DNA from: XYD1-FULL-44-32 sp964355855
GTDB lineage: Bacteria; Patescibacteriota; Minisyncoccia; Phycocordibacterales; XYD1-FULL-46-19
Direction: 5' to 3'
Length of the DNA stretch: 14,644 nt
Assembly: GCA_964355855.1 (NCBI GenBank)
Contig: CAYHFD010000020.1
Span: 1 to 14,644, forward strand
Numbering within the stretch: position 1 is the first letter of the stretch; every line of letters starts with the position of its first letter. The translations under genes and the position numbers were made by a program. Below are positions 11,755-14,644 of this stretch, piece by piece. Below the pieces are notes generated by a model that saw only the letters and a program-made list of their open reading frames with translations, searched no databases and was not told where the DNA came from.

Positions 11755-12288
11755 ATGTCTGGACATAATAAATGGTCAAAAATAAAAAATAAAAAAGCCG
11801 TCGAGGATGCCCGCAAAAGCAAGGTTTTTTCTATACATGTGCGAACTATCACCATGGAATCCAAGCGAGCAGGTGGTGATATTAATGCTCCAGCCCTAAG
11901 AGCAGCCATCGACCGAGCCAAAGCAGTTAATATGCCAGCAGATAATATTGCCCGGGCGGTCGAAAAAGGTAAAAGTGGCGGTGGGGCTGATTTAGAAGAA
12001 GTATTATATGAGGCTTATGGCCCCAGCGGGGTGGCTTTGGTTATTGAAGGTATAACTGACAACAAAAACCGAACAACGCCAGTAATAAAACATCTTTTAG
12101 CTGAAAATGGTGGGAGTTTAGGTACAACCGGTTCAGCTATTTGGGCTTTCAAAAAAAGTGTGGATGCTTGGGTACCTCAAATTTTATTACCCCTATCCGA
12201 CAGTGAAAAGGAAAAAGTGGCGACCCTTATTGATACTATCCTCGATCAAGATGATATAAAAAATGTATTTACCAACGCTGAATTTTAA
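11755..12288 (+). CDS. yebC: YebC/PmpR/TACO1-family protein, internally shortened
   Basis: The 177-residue protein begins with the family hallmark MSGHNKWSKIKNKK and continues with INAPALRAAIDRAKAVNMPADNIARAV, YEAYGPSGVALVIEGITDNKNRT and GGSLGTTGSAIWAFKK. It ends IDTILDQDDIKNVFTNAEF, the family's normal C-terminus. Typical members have about 240-250 residues. The missing 60-70 residues fall between about residues 131 and 150, where the third domain is normally inserted into the second. The reading frame is intact, so this is domain loss rather than decay. The family is described as DNA-binding regulators and, more recently, as translation factors that help ribosomes on proline stretches. It sits between ruvB and ruvC, a common neighbourhood. 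Confidence 0.93.
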   Translation: MSGHNKWSKIKNKKAVEDARKSKVFSIHVRTITMESKRAGGDINAPALRAAIDRAKAVNMPADNIARAVEKGKSGGGADLEEVLYEAYGPSGVALVIEGITDNKNRTTPVIKHLLAENGGSLGTTGSAIWAFKKSVDAWVPQILLPLSDSEKEKVATLIDTILDQDDIKNVFTNAEF

Positions 12289-12291
12289 AAT

Positions 12292-12297
12292 TATATT
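12292..12297 (+). promoter_or_regulatory. -10-like TATATT before ruvC
   Basis: TATATT lies 6 nt upstream of the ruvC ATG within the 15-base yebC-ruvC gap. It may allow a separate leaderless ruvC transcript; no clear -35 is seen. Confidence 0.3.
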
Positions 12298-12303
12298 TTC
12301 TAA

Positions 12304-12804
12304 ATGACCATACTTGGTATTGATCCTGGATATGACCGACTAGGCTACGCCCTTGTACAAAAAGAAGTTGGTACTAAAGAAGAATTGCTTGAGAGTGGTT
12401 GTTTGTCTTCTCCTAAAAACGAGACTTTTCCGAACCGGCTGGCTATTTTAGGCCAAGCAATTGAAAAAATTTTTGATAAATATAAAATTGACTGCTTGGC
12501 GATAGAAAATTTGTTTATTACTAAAAACCAAAAAACAGCCATGAGAGTTGCCGAGGTCCGAGGGATGATTTTATTCTTGGCTGGTAAAAAATCAATACTG
12601 GTAGCTGAATTTACCCCACCCCAAATCAAACTGGCGGTAACTGGTTATGGTTTGGCCAACAAGGATCAAATAACTGCCATGGCCAAGCTGTTAATCAAAA
12701 TACCCGAATCAATAAAATATGATGATGAGTTTGACGCTATCGTTATTGCCATGGCGGGCCTGACTGGTATAAACAAGGAAAAAACACTTTTATCCACACT
12801 TTAA
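12304..12804 (+). CDS. ruvC: Holliday junction resolvase RuvC
   Basis: A 166-residue endonuclease that cuts Holliday junctions symmetrically as a dimer. The RNase H-like fold carries its four acidic residues: Asp 7 (GIDPGYDRLGYA), Glu 68 (AIENLFITKNQKTAMRVAEVRG has this Glu at its start), Asp 141 and Asp 144 (DEFDAIVIAMA). The TPPQIKLAVTGYGLANKDQI stretch is the usual RuvC region before the last motif. Length is normal (about 160-175). It acts after RuvAB branch migration; ruvB is two genes upstream. No terminator is obvious directly after it. Confidence 0.96.
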   Translation: MTILGIDPGYDRLGYALVQKEVGTKEELLESGCLSSPKNETFPNRLAILGQAIEKIFDKYKIDCLAIENLFITKNQKTAMRVAEVRGMILFLAGKKSILVAEFTPPQIKLAVTGYGLANKDQITAMAKLLIKIPESIKYDDEFDAIVIAMAGLTGINKEKTLLSTL

Positions 12805-12907
12805 TTAAACAAAAGTTGCGTTCTTTAACAACATTTGTTACAACATAAAAAATCAAACGCAAAGAGCGGTGATTTAATAAATTAAAAGACTTAGATTTTG
12901 AAAAAGT

Positions 12908-13090
12908 ATGGACGACGATCTGATGCTTGGAAATACAGACACTGAGGAACCTTTGGATGATCCAATGGTGAACGATGATGCAATGGTTACTAGTGGTATT
13001 GTTGATGAAGATGAGGATGAAAACAAATTAGACGATGAAGAGGAATATGAAGCTGATGCTAATGGTTTGGAAGATGAGTTTGAAGCCTAG
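12908..13090 (+). CDS. Small acidic hypothetical protein (60 residues)
   Basis: The protein is made largely of Asp and Glu (MDDDLMLGNTDTEEPLDD at the start, DEDEDENKLDDEEEYEAD in the middle), with almost no basic residues, no Cys or Trp and no membrane segment. It is probably disordered. Reasons to believe it: a clean frame of normal codon use, a gap of 103 bases after ruvC that can hold a promoter (TTAACA at about 12818, 17 bases, AAAAAT), and a very strong terminator 20 bases after the stop. Function unknown; strongly acidic small proteins can be nucleic-acid mimics or binding partners of basic proteins, but nothing here decides. Confidence 0.6.
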   Translation: MDDDLMLGNTDTEEPLDDPMVNDDAMVTSGIVDEDEDENKLDDEEEYEADANGLEDEFEA

Positions 13091-13110
13091 AAGGTTGTTG
13101 GTGTTTTTAA

Positions 13111-13160
13111 AAACAAAGTCAACGGTCACGCCCTAAAGGGCGTGACCGTTGACTTTGTTT
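13111..13160 (+). terminator. Bidirectional terminator after the acidic protein gene
   Basis: Arms 13111-13133 and 13138-13160 are perfectly complementary over 23 bp with loop TAAA. A-rich sequence precedes and T-rich sequence follows, giving a U-run in either direction. It can stop both the acidic-gene transcript and any read-through from tyrS. Confidence 0.8.
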
Positions 13161-13300
13161 GTTTTAAATCCAAGCCCATTCATCCCCGTCAGTTTACGGC
13201 GGGGATGAATGGGCGAGGAAAGGGGGTCAGGGAAAACACTTGTTTTCCCTGGGGCGGAGAGTAGTGAGCGAAGCGAGCGTTGAGAACCGAGCGGTTCTCA
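13161..13300. repeat. Block of three further hairpins between the acidic gene and tyrS
   Basis: No gene is seen. Perfect stems: GCCCATTCATCCCCG with CGGGGATGAATGGGC (13174-13188 with 13200-13214), CAGGGAAAAC with GTTTTCCCTG around ACTT (13228-13251) and TTGAGAACC with GGTTCTCAA around GAGC (13280-13301). Between the last two lies GTGAGCGAAGCGAGCG. The 9-10 bp stems with four-base loops are the same design as 511-532 and 2179-2202 but with unrelated stem sequences. Confidence 0.65.
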
Positions 13301-13368
13301 AAATAAATCTCTTCTCGCTTAATACCCCGTTGGCTTGGCTACGGGGATAGGACGAGGAGGATTTATTT
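13301..13368 (-). terminator. Branched terminator after tyrS
   Basis: AAATAAATC (13301-13309) pairs with GATTTATTT (13360-13368), the latter ending in the first base of the tyrS stop codon complement. CTCG/CGAG (13314-13317 with 13353-13356) and an inner CCCCGT/ACGGGG hairpin (13325-13330 with 13341-13346) lie inside. The left arm gives T-rich sequence on the minus strand. Confidence 0.55.
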
Positions 13369-14543
13369 TAATTAAGGGTAATTTTAAAAAACTTCTTTTT
13401 GCCAACCTTGACTGTCAGTGGCTCCGTAATAACTTGTTCAAGATTTTTAACTTTTTGGTCAGGCAAAATAGTGATACCTCCCCCTTCAACTAGCCGACGA
13501 AAATCAGAATTAGATGACACTGCTTCAGCGGCCACCAAAACGTCTCGTAACAACATATTTTTAGTGGCCTCAATTTTTGGAATATCATCAGGAACTTCTT
13601 TATCTTGAAATTTTAAAATAAAATCAGCTTCGGCTTTTTTTGCCTCTTCTGGTGAAGCAAAAATAGAAACTATTTCTTTAGCTAGGCGCATTTTTGCATC
13701 TCGGGGATTACTGGCTAAAATTTCTGCCACCTCCACGGCTGACACATCAGTACAAATTTCAAAAGCAAGCAACATCAGAGAGTCTGGCCAGCTCATCACT
13801 TTACCGTACATATCTTTTGGATCATCAGACAAAGCCACCATATTACCCTCTGATTTGCCCATCTTTTTACCAGTCGGGTCAACTAAAAGTTTAGTCGTAA
13901 TGACAAATTTATCTTTACCTCTCTTTTTAAGCATTGTTCGTCCAGTATTCATATTGAAGGTTTGGTCATTACCACCAATTTCTGCATTTACCCCCATTGC
14001 TACAGCATCATAACCCTGCATTACTGGATAAAGAAATTCGTGAAGATAGATAGGCTCGTCTTTTTTTATCCTATCTTGAAACATATCTCGTTCCACAATC
14101 TGGCCTAAGGTAAATTCCGAGGCCAATTTTAAAACCTCCGCAAAACCAAGTGGGGCTAACCACTCACTATTTAATCTAAAAGAGACTTTGTTTAGATCTA
14201 ATATCCGTCCAATCTGCTCGCGATATGATGCATAATTTACTTTGACTTCCTCGGGAGATAATTTCTTTCGTGTTGAAACTTTGTCTGTCGGATCACCAAT
14301 CATCGCTGTAAAATCTCCAAAGAGAATAATAATTTCATGGCCAGCCTGCTGTAATTTTTTAAGCTGTAAAATTACCGACCCATGACCAATGTGAAGTGTT
14401 GGCCCAGTGGGATCAATACCAAAATAGATTTTCAGTTTATTTCCCATCCCTAAAAACTGGTCCAATTCCGCCCGAGAGGGGTAAATTTTTTCTATACCCC
14501 GTTCAAAAATCTGGTCGGAAAATGTTCTAGTGGAGTCTTTCAT
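13368..14543 (-). CDS. tyrS: Tyrosyl-tRNA synthetase
   Basis: A 391-residue class I synthetase that charges tRNA-Tyr. HIGH is intact as HIGH (51-54) in PTGPTLHIGHGSV, and the KMSKS loop reads KMGKS (227-231). The tyrosine pocket region YLHEFLYPVMQGYDAVAM and the GGNDQTFNMNTGR motif identify TyrRS rather than TrpRS. The C-terminal 70 residues (RDVLVAAEAVSSNSDFRRLVEGGGI) form an S4-like RNA-binding domain with the usual GG turn. ATG 14543 is chosen over TTG 14549 because TATATT ends 7 nt before it. It converges on the acidic protein gene and its upstream side faces a possible insertion element. Confidence 0.96.
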   Translation of the reverse strand: MKDSTRTFSDQIFERGIEKIYPSRAELDQFLGMGNKLKIYFGIDPTGPTLHIGHGSVILQLKKLQQAGHEIIILFGDFTAMIGDPTDKVSTRKKLSPEEVKVNYASYREQIGRILDLNKVSFRLNSEWLAPLGFAEVLKLASEFTLGQIVERDMFQDRIKKDEPIYLHEFLYPVMQGYDAVAMGVNAEIGGNDQTFNMNTGRTMLKKRGKDKFVITTKLLVDPTGKKMGKSEGNMVALSDDPKDMYGKVMSWPDSLMLLAFEICTDVSAVEVAEILASNPRDAKMRLAKEIVSIFASPEEAKKAEADFILKFQDKEVPDDIPKIEATKNMLLRDVLVAAEAVSSNSDFRRLVEGGGITILPDQKVKNLEQVITEPLTVKVGKKKFFKITLN

Positions 14544-14550
14544 AGCCAAA

Positions 14551-14579
14551 AATATACCACATTAGGAGCTTTTTTTCCA
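14551..14579 (-). promoter_or_regulatory. Promoter of tyrS, leaderless spacing
   Basis: TGGAAA (14574-14579, four of six), 17 bases, TATATT (14551-14556), then 7 bases to the ATG on the minus strand. No T-box leader precedes the gene, although tyrS genes in some Firmicutes carry one. Confidence 0.5.
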
Positions 14580-14587
14580 TAACACCC

Positions 14588-14644
14588 TGTGGTACATTCA
14601 ACCTTGAAGTGCAACACTCGCATTAAAAACTTCTAATGGTGTTT
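14588..14644. mobile_element. Possible end of an IS30-type insertion sequence
   Basis: TGTGGTACATTCAACCTTGA followed by AGTGCAACACTCGC resembles the terminal inverted repeats of IS30-family elements in layout (TGT, ATTCAA, then GCAACA). No transposase is in the window, so this rests only on a remembered pattern. If right, the element begins about 9 bases upstream of the tyrS -35 and runs out of the window. Confidence 0.25.

Noticed and set aside
1..14644. CRISPR array or defence island
   Set aside because: No direct repeats with regular spacers and no cas or known defence genes; the methyltransferase fragment alone is not enough.

Overview
The window looks like a chromosomal piece of a Patescibacteria (Candidate Phyla Radiation, Parcubacteria-like) genome. 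The grounds are short core-gene versions (DNA polymerase I without a proofreading site, a shortened YebC-family protein, a small HolA), almost no Shine-Dalgarno sequences, tRNAs without encoded CCA, and Trp read from TGG with no sign of recoded TGA. This is inference from gene style; there is no rRNA marker here.

Layout. 1-209 is the N-terminal end of a C5 cytosine DNA methyltransferase on the minus strand. 210-578 has no clear gene and is packed with hairpins. Then come tRNA-Leu(GAG), rplS and rluD (all minus), followed by a convergent pair, tRNA-Val(TAC) on plus and tRNA-Lys(TTT) on minus. 2387-5288 is a minus-strand run: a 65-residue unknown protein, holA, exodeoxyribonuclease III, a family-4-like uracil-DNA glycosylase and a small membrane-anchored acidic protein. 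polA and tsaE follow, overlapping by 11 bases. A GC-rich, hairpin-rich stretch separates tsaE from a plus-strand PilB/GspE ATPase gene. Between that gene and the plus-strand ruvB-yebC-ruvC cluster lies a probable structured ncRNA on the minus strand with its own promoter and terminator. A 60-residue acidic protein gene, a 280-base block of hairpins, tyrS (minus) and a possible IS30-type element end close the window.

Functionally the content is housekeeping: replication and base-excision repair (holA, polA, xthA, uracil-DNA glycosylase), Holliday-junction processing (ruvB, ruvC; no ruvA here), and translation (rplS, rluD, tyrS, tsaE for t6A tRNA modification, three tRNAs).

The novelty is in the non-coding parts. 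(1) All three tRNA genes are followed by an inverted repeat whose far arm is an exact complement of the tRNA 3' end, and in all three the repeat starts at the same tRNA nucleotide, position 65. (2) An unassigned ncRNA of about 265 nt has a 22-bp closing stem, four inner hairpins, a consensus minus-strand promoter and a U-run terminator. (3) Many start codons lie 6-8 nt after a -10-like hexamer, suggesting leaderless mRNAs. (4) The uracil-DNA glycosylase has lost all four expected Fe-S cysteines.
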